Assembly: GCF_025869345.1 (NCBI RefSeq)
Contig: NZ_JAOZVW010000138.1
Coordinates: forward strand, 79,119-143,118
Source: Sphingopyxis sp.
GTDB taxonomy: Bacteria; Pseudomonadota; Alphaproteobacteria; Sphingomonadales; Sphingomonadaceae
Reading direction: 5' to 3'
DNA: 64,000 nucleotides
The notes beneath the pieces are model-generated. The model was not told where the DNA came from and ran no database searches. It saw only the letters and a program-made list of their open reading frames with translations. This document shows positions 35,155 through 43,742 of this stretch, piece after piece (the stretch's first letter is position 1; each line of letters opens with the position of its first letter). Both the position numbers and the translations under genes were made by a program.

Positions 35155-36264
35155 ATGAGCGTGGATATTTCCGATCGGACCAAGCCCCAGCCGACCGCGG
35201 GTGTCGCGAGCCTTGCCCCCTATCAGCAGGGCAAGCAGGCGATCGCGGGCGTTGCCGATCCGCTGAAGCTGTCCTCGAATGAATCGATGGTCGGGCCGAG
35301 TCCGGCGGCAGTCGATGCTTATCGTGCGGTCGGCGACCGGCTGGCGCTCTATCCCGACGGGGCGCAGCAGGCGCTGCGCGCGGCCCTGGCCGAGGTGCAT
35401 TCGCTCGATGCCGACCGGATCGTGTGCGGCAATGGATCGGAAGAATTGATCCAGCTCGTCATCCGGGCTTTCGTCGAACCCGGCGATGAAGTGGTGCTCA
35501 GCCAATATAGCTTCGCAATGGCCTTCATCCACGCAACCGCTCAGGGGGCGAAGCTCGTCGTCGCCGACGAGCCGGTGCTGCGCCCCGACGCCGATCGCAT
35601 TCTCGCGGCGGTGACGCCCCGGACGAAGCTGGTTGTCGTCGCCACTCCGAACAATCCCGTCGGACAATATCTGCCGAAGCGCGAACTCGACCGGCTCGTC
35701 GAAGGCCTGCCCGACGATGTGATCCTGCTCCTCGACGGCGCCTATGCCGATTATGTCGATGCGGACGATTTCGATGCCGGCGAGCGCCTGGTCGAAACGC
35801 GCGCCAATGTCGTCATGACGCGCACCTTCTCGAAACTATACGGCCTTGCCGGCCTGCGGATTGGCTGGATGTATGCGCCGCCCGGCATCATCGATGCGGT
35901 GCAGCGGATCAGGACGCCGTTCAACGCCAATGCGGCCGCGCTGGCGGCGGCCGAGGCGGCGGTGCGCGATACGGCGCATGCCGATTTCGTGCGGCGCGAG
36001 AATAATATCGAACTGTCGCGGATCGCCGCCGCCTTCGCGGGCAGCGGGATCGAGTTCATTCCGTCGGCCGCCAACTTCTATCTTCTGCGCTTCGCGGGCG
36101 CGGGACATGATGCCGCGGGCGCGGCGGCTTTTCTGGAAGCGAACGGGATTATCCCGCGCCCGGTCCATGCCGGCGGCCCCGCCGGTTGCCTGCGCATCAC
36201 CGTCGGGCGGCCGCACCAGAACGACAGGGTGATTGCCTCGCTGCTCGCTTACATGCAGGATTGA
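35155..36264 (+). CDS. Class I/II aminotransferase, histidinol-phosphate aminotransferase-like
   Basis: This 369-residue PLP enzyme has the HisC-family pattern: LSSNESMVGPSP near the start, TPNNPVG (164-170), cofactor Asp194 and Tyr197, and Schiff-base Lys227 (TFSKLYGLAGLRIGW). The start at MSVDISD was chosen because it lies 11 bases after the ThDP gene. A biosynthetic HisC would be in a his operon; here it sits between a ThDP enzyme and an aldehyde dehydrogenase, so a catabolic role on an aromatic or related amino acid is more likely. Such HisC paralogues often accept phenylalanine, tyrosine or tryptophan. Confidence 0.87.
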   Translation: MSVDISDRTKPQPTAGVASLAPYQQGKQAIAGVADPLKLSSNESMVGPSPAAVDAYRAVGDRLALYPDGAQQALRAALAEVHSLDADRIVCGNGSEELIQLVIRAFVEPGDEVVLSQYSFAMAFIHATAQGAKLVVADEPVLRPDADRILAAVTPRTKLVVVATPNNPVGQYLPKRELDRLVEGLPDDVILLLDGAYADYVDADDFDAGERLVETRANVVMTRTFSKLYGLAGLRIGWMYAPPGIIDAVQRIRTPFNANAAALAAAEAAVRDTAHADFVRRENNIELSRIAAAFAGSGIEFIPSAANFYLLRFAGAGHDAAGAAAFLEANGIIPRPVHAGGPAGCLRITVGRPHQNDRVIASLLAYMQD

Positions 36265-36270
36265 TCGCAT

Positions 36271-37749
36271 ATGCACCAACTGTCCGCGCCGGCCACCGAG
36301 TTTCTGGGTTCGACCCGCCCCTTCCTGGTGAACGGGCGATGGCAGGCCGGGCGGCAGGGCGGCCTGCTGCCCTGTTTCGATCCGGCGACCGGGGACCGGA
36401 TGGGCGAGGTGCACATGGCGACCGCTGCCGATGTCGACGATGCAGTCGGCGCGGCGCGCGCGGCGTTCGACGACCGCCGCTGGCGCGGCAAGACCCCCGC
36501 CGAGCGGCAGGCGATCCTGCTGAAGATCGCCGACCTGATGATGCGCGACGCGCAGATTCTCGCCGAACTGGAAACCGCCAACGGCGGCAAGCTCTATGGC
36601 GGAGCGCTGCACGGCGAGATCCCGCACGCCGCCGAAACCTTCCGCTATTATGCCGGCTGGGTGACCAAGATTGGCGGGCATCTGTTCGAACCGTCGGTGC
36701 CGGGGCGGCAGTATCACGGCTTTGTCCGCGATGATCCGGTCGGCGTCGCCGCGCTGATCACGCCGTGGAACGGCGCGCTGGTCTCGGCCGCGTGGAAGCT
36801 GGCGCCGGCGCTGGCGGCGGGCTGTTCGTGCATCCTTAAACCCGCCGAACTGACCCCGCTGTCGTCGCTCTATCTCGGCGCGCTGTTGCAGGAAGCAGGG
36901 GTGCCCGACGGGGTCGTGAATATCCTGCCCGGCGCGGGGCGCGATGCCGGCGCGGCGCTGGTTCGCCACCCGCGGGTCGCCAAGGTCTCGTTCACGGGAT
37001 CGACGGCGGTCGGGCGCGGCCTGCTCGCTGATAGCGCCGAGAATGTGACGCGCCTGTCGCTCGAGCTCGGCGGCAAGTCGCCTTTCATCATCTTCGCCGA
37101 TGCCGATCTCGACACGGCGTTGCCGGCGGCGGCCGAGGCGATCTTCGCCAACGCCGGACAAGTCTGCGTCGCGGGCTCGCGCATCTATGCCGAGCGCGCG
37201 ATATTCGACCGCGTCGTCGAGGCGCTTCGCGCCGCGGCGGACGGCTATCGGCTAGGGCCGGGCTTCGATCCTGCCAGCACGATGGGGCCGCTCATCAGCG
37301 GAGCGCATCGTGGACGCGTTGATGCGATGGTCGCGCAGGCGCAGGCCGCGGGTGCCGATGTGGTGACCGGCGGGCGCCCGGTCGGCGAGCGCGGCTATTT
37401 CTATGCCCCGACCGTCATCGTCGGCGCGGCGCAGGATAGCGCGATCGTGCAGGAGGAGGTGTTCGGGCCGGTCGTCGTCGTGACGCCGTTCGAAGGCGAC
37501 GCCGAAGCAATCGCGCTCGCCAACGACAGCGGTTATGGCCTCGCCGCGAGCCTGTGGACGCACGACACCAGCCGCGCATTGCGCCTCGCGGGCGAGGTCG
37601 AGGCCGGGATCGTCTGGATCAACGACCATGGCATTCCCGAACTGGCGATGCCGATCGGCGGCGTCAAACGCTCGGGAATCGGCCGCGAGCACGGGCTCGA
37701 GGGATTGAAGGCGTTTACCGAGCCGCGCTCGGTCATGCTGCGGCTGTGA
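36271..37749 (+). CDS. NAD(P)-dependent aldehyde dehydrogenase
   Basis: This 492-residue ALDH has all landmarks: TPWN (164-167), general base Glu265 (LELGGKSP), nucleophile Cys299 (NAGQVCVAGS) and EEVFGPVVVVTPF. It oxidises an aldehyde to the acid, plausibly the product of the ThDP enzyme six bases upstream of the aminotransferase stop chain. The start is six bases after the aminotransferase stop. The 3' end overlaps the convergent LysR gene by 17 bases. The aldehyde cannot be identified; phenylacetaldehyde or indole-acetaldehyde would fit the neighbourhood. Confidence 0.93.
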   Translation: MHQLSAPATEFLGSTRPFLVNGRWQAGRQGGLLPCFDPATGDRMGEVHMATAADVDDAVGAARAAFDDRRWRGKTPAERQAILLKIADLMMRDAQILAELETANGGKLYGGALHGEIPHAAETFRYYAGWVTKIGGHLFEPSVPGRQYHGFVRDDPVGVAALITPWNGALVSAAWKLAPALAAGCSCILKPAELTPLSSLYLGALLQEAGVPDGVVNILPGAGRDAGAALVRHPRVAKVSFTGSTAVGRGLLADSAENVTRLSLELGGKSPFIIFADADLDTALPAAAEAIFANAGQVCVAGSRIYAERAIFDRVVEALRAAADGYRLGPGFDPASTMGPLISGAHRGRVDAMVAQAQAAGADVVTGGRPVGERGYFYAPTVIVGAAQDSAIVQEEVFGPVVVVTPFEGDAEAIALANDSGYGLAASLWTHDTSRALRLAGEVEAGIVWINDHGIPELAMPIGGVKRSGIGREHGLEGLKAFTEPRSVMLRL

Positions 37750-38650
37750 CCGTCTTCATCCCCAGCGTTTCGACTTCGTCCATCAGCCAATAGGAAAAAG
37801 CCTTCACCGCCGCCGTGTCGGCATCGTCGTGGCGGCAGACGATGTAATAGGATTGGTCGGACGGCATCGCTTCTGCGAAAGGCCGCACCAGTTCTCCGCG
37901 TTCGAGCGGCCCGGCGACGAGCGCCTCGCGGCCGAGCGCGAACCCGTTACCCGCGATGCAGGCCTGGATCACCAGATGCGAGTGGCTGAAACCGAAGCCG
38001 CGACGCACATTGATCGAGTTGACGCCGAAATTTGCCAGGAAATGCTGCCAATCGATCGCCATGACGTCGTGCAGCAGATCGAAGCGCGCGAGGTCGGCGA
38101 GGCCGAGTGGGGGGTCGCATCCTTCGAGCAGCGCGGGGCTGCACACCGGGAAAATATCTTCCTTTAGAAATTCATAGACATGCATCCCCGGCCAATGCCC
38201 CTGACCATAGCGAATCTCGACATCGGCATCCCCGGCGGCAAGCGCATCCTCCTCGATCGGTCGCGCAACGAAGCGCAGATCGATGTCGGGGAAGCGCTGA
38301 TGAAAATTGGCGAGCCGCGGCAAGATCCAGGCGCTGGCGAAACTGTCGAGAACGGCGACGTTCAACACCTGCCGGTCATCGCCCGCCGCCACATCGGCAG
38401 TGATGTCGGCCATCGAGTCAAAGGCACTGGTCAGCGGTCCGACCAGCCGCTCGCCGGCTTCGGTCAGCTTGAGCGCGCGGTTCAGGCGCCGAAAGAGCGG
38501 CTGGCCGAACCATTCCTCGAGCGCGCGGATCTGGTGGCTGACGGCTGCCTGCGTGACGCACAATTCTTCGGCCGCGCGGGTGAAGCTGAGGTGGCGGGCG
38601 GCGCATTCGAACACGCGGAGCGCCAACAGGGGAGGAAGCTTTCTGGACAC
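37733..38650 (-). CDS. LysR-family regulator, GcvA-like
   Basis: This 305-residue regulator has a winged helix-turn-helix (about residues 18-45: LSFTRAAEELCVTQAAVSHQ) and a LysR effector domain. The start MSRKLPPLLALRVFECAARH is typical of the GcvA subgroup. It is convergent with the aldehyde dehydrogenase and divergent from manD. LysR proteins usually autoregulate and activate the divergent gene, which points to the CTAAT/ATTAA box at 38674-38690. Similar boxes at 33365 and 45401 suggest it controls the three surrounding units. Confidence 0.93.
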   Translation of the reverse strand: MSRKLPPLLALRVFECAARHLSFTRAAEELCVTQAAVSHQIRALEEWFGQPLFRRLNRALKLTEAGERLVGPLTSAFDSMADITADVAAGDDRQVLNVAVLDSFASAWILPRLANFHQRFPDIDLRFVARPIEEDALAAGDADVEIRYGQGHWPGMHVYEFLKEDIFPVCSPALLEGCDPPLGLADLARFDLLHDVMAIDWQHFLANFGVNSINVRRGFGFSHSHLVIQACIAGNGFALGREALVAGPLERGELVRPFAEAMPSDQSYYIVCRHDDADTAAVKAFSYWLMDEVETLGMKTVTAAA

Positions 38651-38673
38651 CGTTCAACCGTACATGAGGGGAG

Positions 38674-38690
38674 CTAATTGCCCCGATTAA
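38674..38690. promoter_or_regulatory. Candidate LysR box in the lysR/manD divergent promoter
   Basis: CTAATTGCCCCGATTAA contains a CTAAT element followed by an imperfect ATTA(A/G) element. It lies 24-40 bases upstream of the LysR start and 77 bases before manD. It shares its CTAAT element and a downstream TTTGTC stretch with the boxes at 33365 and 45401. Confidence 0.5.
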
Positions 38691-38766
38691 TAACTGCCAT
38701 TTGTCAGCATCACGGCCGCTTCATAGGCATGGGTGATCGTCATACACAAAGTGGTCGGAGCGTCCC

Positions 38767-39975
38767 ATGAAAATTACTCGTGCCAGCGTCATCGTCACCT
38801 GCCCCGGTCGCAATTTCGTCACCTTGAAGATCGAAACCGACCAGGGTGTTTACGGCATCGGCGATGCGACGGTGAACGGCCGCGAACTGGCCGTGGTGTC
38901 CTATCTGCAAGACCATGTCATCCCCTGCCTGATCGGACGCGACGCGCAGCGGATCGAGGACATCTGGCACTATCTCTATCGCGGGGCCTATTGGCGGCGC
39001 GGGCCGATCACCATGGCGGCGATCGCGGCGGTCGATACCGCCTTGTGGGACATCAAGGCGAAGGCGGCGGGCATGCCGCTTTACCAGTTGCTCGGCGGCA
39101 AGAGCCGCGAGGCGGTCATGGTCTATGGCCATGCGAATGGCCGCGATATCGAGGAAACCTGTGACGAAGTCGCGAAATATATCGACATGGGTTACAAGGC
39201 GATCCGCGCCCAGTCGGGCATTCCGGGCCTTGCGTCCACCTATGGCGTCGCCAAGGACAAGATGTATTACGAGCCCGCCGATGCGGCGCTGCCGACCGAG
39301 AATATCTGGTCGACCGAGAAATATCTCGACCATACGCCCCAGTTGTTCGCGGCGTTGCGGGCGCGCTTCGGCTTCGAGCATCATCTGCTGCACGATGTCC
39401 ATCACCGCCTGACGCCGATCGAGGCGGGGCGTCTCGGCAAGGCGCTCGAACCCTATCGCCTCTTCTGGATGGAGGATTCGACCCCGGCGGAAAATCAGGA
39501 AGCGTTCCGCCTGATCCGCCAGCACACGTTGACGCCGCTCGCGGTCGGTGAGATTTTTAACACGATCTGGGACTGCAAGGACCTGATCCAGAACCAGCTC
39601 ATCGACTATATCCGCGCGACGGTGGTTCATGCCGGCGGTATCACGCACTTGCGGCGGATCGCCGATCTTGCCGCGCTCTATCAGGTGCGCACCGGCTGCC
39701 ACGGCGCGACAGACCTGTCGCCGGTGTGCATGGGGGGCGCGCTGCATTTCGACATCTGGGTGCCCAATTTCGGGGTCCAGGAATATATGCGCCACACCGA
39801 AGAGACCGACGCCGTCTTCCCGCACGCCTATCGCTTCGACAAGGGGATGCTGTATCCCGGCGACGTGCCCGGCCATGGCGTCGATATCGACGAGGCGCTG
39901 GCCGCCAAATATCCGTATCAGCCGGCCTATCTGCCCGTGAACCGGCTTGAGGACGGGACGCTCTGGCATTGGTGA
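38767..39975 (+). CDS. manD: D-mannonate dehydratase (enolase superfamily)
   Basis: This 402-residue protein matches the well-studied Novosphingobium aromaticivorans ManD in length and along the sequence: [55 protein letters not shown] block, and a terminal [17 protein letters not shown]. It dehydrates D-mannonate to 2-keto-3-deoxygluconate. The enolase-type metal site is expected around the [16 protein letters not shown] and AVGEIFN segments. Some ManD-family members have weak activity and other roles. A KDG-kinase-like gene and a transporter follow, supporting sugar-acid catabolism. It is divergent from the LysR gene. Confidence 0.93.
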   Translation: MKITRASVIVTCPGRNFVTLKIETDQGVYGIGDATVNGRELAVVSYLQDHVIPCLIGRDAQRIEDIWHYLYRGAYWRRGPITMAAIAAVDTALWDIKAKAAGMPLYQLLGGKSREAVMVYGHANGRDIEETCDEVAKYIDMGYKAIRAQSGIPGLASTYGVAKDKMYYEPADAALPTENIWSTEKYLDHTPQLFAALRARFGFEHHLLHDVHHRLTPIEAGRLGKALEPYRLFWMEDSTPAENQEAFRLIRQHTLTPLAVGEIFNTIWDCKDLIQNQLIDYIRATVVHAGGITHLRRIADLAALYQVRTGCHGATDLSPVCMGGALHFDIWVPNFGVQEYMRHTEETDAVFPHAYRFDKGMLYPGDVPGHGVDIDEALAAKYPYQPAYLPVNRLEDGTLWHW

Positions 39976-40006
39976 CGGTGCGCGGGACGGACGGTTTCGT
40001 CATCGC

Positions 40007-41281
40007 ATGAGCGGCCGCGCGCTTAGCGAGAACAGGCGGCTGCGGTTCGCGATCTTCGCGACGCTTTATGCCGCGCAGGGAATCCCCGATGCGATGGTGC
40101 TCATCGTCTTCCCCGCCTTTCTGGCGGCGCATGGCGCGAGCGCGTCGGCGATCGGCGCCTTCCTGGCGACGGCGATGCTGCCCAACGCGGCGAAGCTGGT
40201 CGTCGGGCCGCTGGTCGACCGGCTCGCCTGGCTGCCGATGGGGCAGCGCAAGCCCTGGCTGATGATCGGGCAGGCCGGCATTGCGTCGAGCTTCGCGGCG
40301 CTCGCCTGTCTCGACGATCCGGCCCGCCAGCTTGGCTGGTTCACCGCCGGCGCTTTCGCCATCACGCTCTCGACGGTGTTTCAGGACGTTGCGACCGACG
40401 CGACCGCGATGGACCTGATCCCGCCCAGCGAGCAGGGCCGTGCCAACGGCATCATGTGGGGCGCAAAGACGCTCGGGACCGCGGGCGCGGCCAGCCTGGG
40501 GGCCGTCATCCTCGCGACATTCGGCTTCGCCGCGATGGCGGGAGCGGCCGCGACGGCCTTGCTGGTGGTCCTGTGCGTCGCCGCCGCCATTCGCGAACGG
40601 CCGGGCGAGCGGCTGCTGCCCTGGATGCGTGGCGCGGCGGCGCCGGGCGCGACGGCCTATCGCGCCGGGAGTGGGTTGCTGATCCTGCGCGCGCTGATGG
40701 CGGCGCTCCGGCGACCGGCGGCGGCGCGCCTCGTTCTGCTGTCGCTTGCTATCGGGCTGATCGTCGGCATGACGGGCGCGCTGGCGCCGGTGCTGATGGT
40801 CGGCAAGCTCGACTGGACGCAGACCGACTATGCCCAGTTCCGCTCCTCGCTGAAGCTCGTGTCGGGCGTGGCCGGAATGCTCTTCGGCGGCATCGCGATC
40901 GACCGCCTGGGCTATCGTCCCGTGCTGATGGCGGCGCTTGCGGCGATCGCGCTCGCCAATCTGGCGCTTGCCGCGACTTTGGGCGAAGCGGGCGCCATCG
41001 CCTATCTGATCGCCTATGAGATGCTGCTGGTCTTTGCCTTCATCACTTTCTTCGCCGCGACGATGAGCCAGTGCGCGCGGGCGATCGCGGCGACGCAATT
41101 TTCCTTCACCATGGTGTGCGGCAACATCGCCATGTCGATCGGGGCCGCTCTGATGGGGCCGATCATCGACGCGGGCGGGGTTCGGGCGGTGCTGGCCGCC
41201 ATCGCCGGGGTTGCGCTGGCCGGCGGGGCGGTGATGATGGGGTGGCGCGCGGAGGCGTCCCGGTTGTCGCCTACCGGGTGA
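40007..41281 (+). CDS. MFS transporter of the PAT (AmpG/RhtX-like) family
   Basis: This 424-residue membrane protein has about twelve hydrophobic segments. The motif FQDVATDATAMDLIP resembles the conserved DVATDA region of peptide-acetyl-CoA-type (PAT) transporters such as AmpG and the siderophore importer RhtX. The start at MSGRAL is 31 bases after manD. It overlaps the convergent kinase gene by 11 bases at its end. With manD it may import a uronate-derived or sugar-acid substrate, but PAT transporters have diverse ligands, so this is only a contextual suggestion. Confidence 0.87.
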   Translation: MSGRALSENRRLRFAIFATLYAAQGIPDAMVLIVFPAFLAAHGASASAIGAFLATAMLPNAAKLVVGPLVDRLAWLPMGQRKPWLMIGQAGIASSFAALACLDDPARQLGWFTAGAFAITLSTVFQDVATDATAMDLIPPSEQGRANGIMWGAKTLGTAGAASLGAVILATFGFAAMAGAAATALLVVLCVAAAIRERPGERLLPWMRGAAAPGATAYRAGSGLLILRALMAALRRPAAARLVLLSLAIGLIVGMTGALAPVLMVGKLDWTQTDYAQFRSSLKLVSGVAGMLFGGIAIDRLGYRPVLMAALAAIALANLALAATLGEAGAIAYLIAYEMLLVFAFITFFAATMSQCARAIAATQFSFTMVCGNIAMSIGAALMGPIIDAGGVRAVLAAIAGVALAGGAVMMGWRAEASRLSPTG

Positions 41282-42233
41282 GCGCGTCCGCGACCTCGGC
41301 TTCCGAAAAGATGCTGAAGTCGCCGGGGACGGCGTGCTTCATCAGGCACGCCCGGTGCGCGAAGCGCAGCGCGCGTGCCTCGTCCCAGCCGCTCGCCAGC
41401 GCGTGGAGCAGGCCGGCGGCGAAGGCATCGCCGGCGCCGACCCGGTCGACGAAGGGTGTGATCGGCGTCGGCGGGGCAATGACGGCCGCGCCGGTGCGGC
41501 TGATCAGCGTGGCGCCCAGCTGCTCTTCCTCGCCGTCCGGCATCCGGCTCGTCGAGGCTATCCAGCGCAGATCCGGAAGCGAAGCGAGCAGGCGTGCCGC
41601 GCCTCCGTCTTGAGCCTCCTCGCCGAGCAGCAGCCCGGCATCCCAGTCGCTCGCGAACAGAAGGTGCGCCGCGCCGGCAAATTCACGCAGCAGTCCTGCG
41701 GCCTCCGCCTCGCGGCCCTGCCAGAGCAGGGGGCGGAAATTGCAGTCGAAGGAGATCGAAAGGTCGCGCTGCCGGGCGCCCGCGACGGCGCGCCGCATCG
41801 CCGCCACCGCTTCGTCGCCGAGCGCTGCCGTCAGCCCCGACAGATGCAGCCAGCTTGCGCCCGTCAGGGCCGCGTCCCAGTCGATTGCCGCGGCTTCGCG
41901 GGCGAAGGCGGACCCGGTCCGGTCATAGAAGAAACCGCCTTCGCGCCCGGCGCGCGGCGATTCGATGTAGAAAAGCCCCATCCGCCCCGGCCGCCGGGCG
42001 CAAGCGGCGGTATCGACCCCGTGCCGGGTCAGCGTGCGCAGCGCCCGCGCGCCCAGTGCATTATCGGGCAGGATCGTCGTCATCCGCGCCGCGGTGCCGA
42101 GCGACGCCAGCGAGATCGCGACATTCGCCTCGGCCCCCGCGACGTGGAGCGACAGGCCGTCGGCCGCGTCCAGCGCCGCGCCGTCCGCGGGGGCGAGGCG
42201 AAGCAGCATCTCGCCGAAGCAGACGATCGTCAT
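41271..42233 (-). CDS. kdgK: PfkB-family sugar kinase, probable 2-keto-3-deoxygluconate kinase
   Basis: This 320-residue ribokinase-fold enzyme has the N-terminal FGEMLLRLAP motif characteristic of KDG kinases, AGAEANVAISLASLG, and the C-terminal signature DRVGAGDAF with catalytic Asp269. The start at MTIVCFG is preferred. KDG is exactly the ManD product, so this would phosphorylate it for Entner-Doudoroff cleavage. No KDPG aldolase is in the window. Transcription is leftward, opposite to manD, and downstream of the C-N hydrolase operon. Confidence 0.82.
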   Translation of the reverse strand: MTIVCFGEMLLRLAPADGAALDAADGLSLHVAGAEANVAISLASLGTAARMTTILPDNALGARALRTLTRHGVDTAACARRPGRMGLFYIESPRAGREGGFFYDRTGSAFAREAAAIDWDAALTGASWLHLSGLTAALGDEAVAAMRRAVAGARQRDLSISFDCNFRPLLWQGREAEAAGLLREFAGAAHLLFASDWDAGLLLGEEAQDGGAARLLASLPDLRWIASTSRMPDGEEEQLGATLISRTGAAVIAPPTPITPFVDRVGAGDAFAAGLLHALASGWDEARALRFAHRACLMKHAVPGDFSIFSEAEVADALTR

Positions 42234-42255
42234 GCCGCGGGGGCCGCTGTCCGGA

Positions 42256-42540
42256 TTACCACGGCTTGTTGAGACCCGTGCGGCGGCGTCTTTCCTGCCA
42301 GGCATCGTCCTGGTCGGGCGCGGCGCGGCGGGACGAGGCGAACGGCAATGTCACGAGGAAGCGCCAGACCGAGGGACTGGTCAGCAGCGCCCCGATCGAA
42401 CGCCGGGCGTCGGCCGGGGTGACCGTGACCTTGGTCGCGATGGTGCTGTCCTCGCTGCTTTCGATGACCAGATCCCGCCCGGCGCGCGCGATGCGGCCGA
42501 TGGCGAAATCGATGTCGGCGAGCGAACTGACGACGCGCAT
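42256..42540 (-). CDS. Small conserved-looking protein, unknown function
   Basis: This 94-residue protein is not recognised. It starts MRVVSSLADIDFAIGRIARAG behind a strong GGGAGG site, has an alpha/beta N-terminal half and a basic, Arg-rich C-terminus (RRAAPDQDDAWQERRR). No signal peptide or membrane segment is seen. It lies 19 bases downstream of the C-N hydrolase and 22 bases upstream of kdgK, inside a leftward operon. The ribosome site and snug spacing support it as a real gene. Confidence 0.65.
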   Translation of the reverse strand: MRVVSSLADIDFAIGRIARAGRDLVIESSEDSTIATKVTVTPADARRSIGALLTSPSVWRFLVTLPFASSRRAAPDQDDAWQERRRRTGLNKPW

Positions 42541-42559
42541 GGTTGATCCTCCCTGGCCG

Positions 42560-43720
42560 TCAGTCGTCGCGCTTCAGCGTGCCGATGGCTTGCGCCGCCT
42601 TGACGCGCCGCTCGTGCTGATTCGCCATGTCGTCGACCGTCATGCCAGCGGGCGGGGTGAATTGGCCGCGGCCATAGAGGTCGCGGAACACTTCCTTTAC
42701 CGGACCCATCTTGTCGGCCAGCGTCCGCGGCGGCCGGCCGCTGGGGAACTGGTTCGCGGGATAGATCGGCTTTTCGTAGATCTGGCGGAAGCCCTCGGTG
42801 CGGACATCGACCCAGGTGTTGTGGTTGCAGCGCGACCGATGCTCGCGCAGCCCCTCGATGTCGATGGTGACGCCCAGCACCTGTTCCTGCGGATAGGGCG
42901 CATGGCGCATCATCATGCCGGTATAGTCGATGCCGAAGCTGCCGCCGGGGCAAAAAGCACGCGGATAGAAGTCATAGTCGACCGTGCCCCAGTTCGAGCC
43001 GAGGACATAGGCCATATTGTCGTGCGCCCGGGTGCGGCGGGTGAAGACCCAGAAATCCCACGGCTCCGATACGCCTTCGACTTCCTGCAATGCGACCGGG
43101 TGGCAGATGACCTCGGCACCGTTGTAGCCCAGCGCACGCGACACTTCGGGGGTGCAGCCGTCATGACAGGTCATCGTGCCGAGCTTGCCGATCTCGGTAT
43201 CGATGACCGGGAACAGCGTCTTGATGTCGCCACCGAAGACTTCGCAATATTCGTCGAAAATGTCGTGCGGGCTGGTGCCGAGGCCGATCGAGGCGGGAAT
43301 GTGCCACTTGTGATATTTGAGGACGACGTCGCCCGACGGACCGATGATGAAGGCGGTGTTGAACCAGCGATCGGGGAATTCGGGCACCTGCTCGATCACG
43401 CCGCCGCCCGCGATATACATGCCATATTCGCGCGCCTTGTCGCCGAGGCGCTGCATTTCGGGGCCGTCGAGGGTGATCGCCTTCTTCATGAAGCTGTCGA
43501 TGCCGTGCTCGCCCTTGCCGGGGGTGGTGACGCCCTGCATGAAATATTCGGGGAAGACCGCGAGCTTCGCGGGCAGTTCCCAGAAATAGCCGACGCCGAA
43601 ATCGATCATGTTCAGCGCGCGATCGAGGTTCTTCGTGATGCCGTCGCGATCCTCGGCCACGGTGACGTGCGGCTGCATGACCAGCGCGGTATATTTGTCG
43701 ATCTTCTTGGAAGCGGTCAT
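42560..43720 (-). CDS. Nitrilase-superfamily C-N hydrolase
   Basis: This 386-residue enzyme has the Glu-Lys-Cys triad: Glu58 (FPEYF), Lys138 (KYHKWH) and Cys185 (MTCHDGC). The start MTASKKIDK follows AGGAAAGGA. Length and motifs resemble aliphatic amidase/nitrilase branches more than carbamoylputrescine amidase, but the branch is unclear. It would convert a nitrile or amide to an acid. It follows the flavoprotein gene by 22 bases. Indole-3-acetonitrile is a possible substrate given the nearby IAA island, an inference with no motif support. Confidence 0.88.
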   Translation of the reverse strand: MTASKKIDKYTALVMQPHVTVAEDRDGITKNLDRALNMIDFGVGYFWELPAKLAVFPEYFMQGVTTPGKGEHGIDSFMKKAITLDGPEMQRLGDKAREYGMYIAGGGVIEQVPEFPDRWFNTAFIIGPSGDVVLKYHKWHIPASIGLGTSPHDIFDEYCEVFGGDIKTLFPVIDTEIGKLGTMTCHDGCTPEVSRALGYNGAEVICHPVALQEVEGVSEPWDFWVFTRRTRAHDNMAYVLGSNWGTVDYDFYPRAFCPGGSFGIDYTGMMMRHAPYPQEQVLGVTIDIEGLREHRSRCNHNTWVDVRTEGFRQIYEKPIYPANQFPSGRPPRTLADKMGPVKEVFRDLYGRGQFTPPAGMTVDDMANQHERRVKAAQAIGTLKRDD

Positions 43721-43742
43721 CGCTTGTTCCTTTCCTGAAAAA

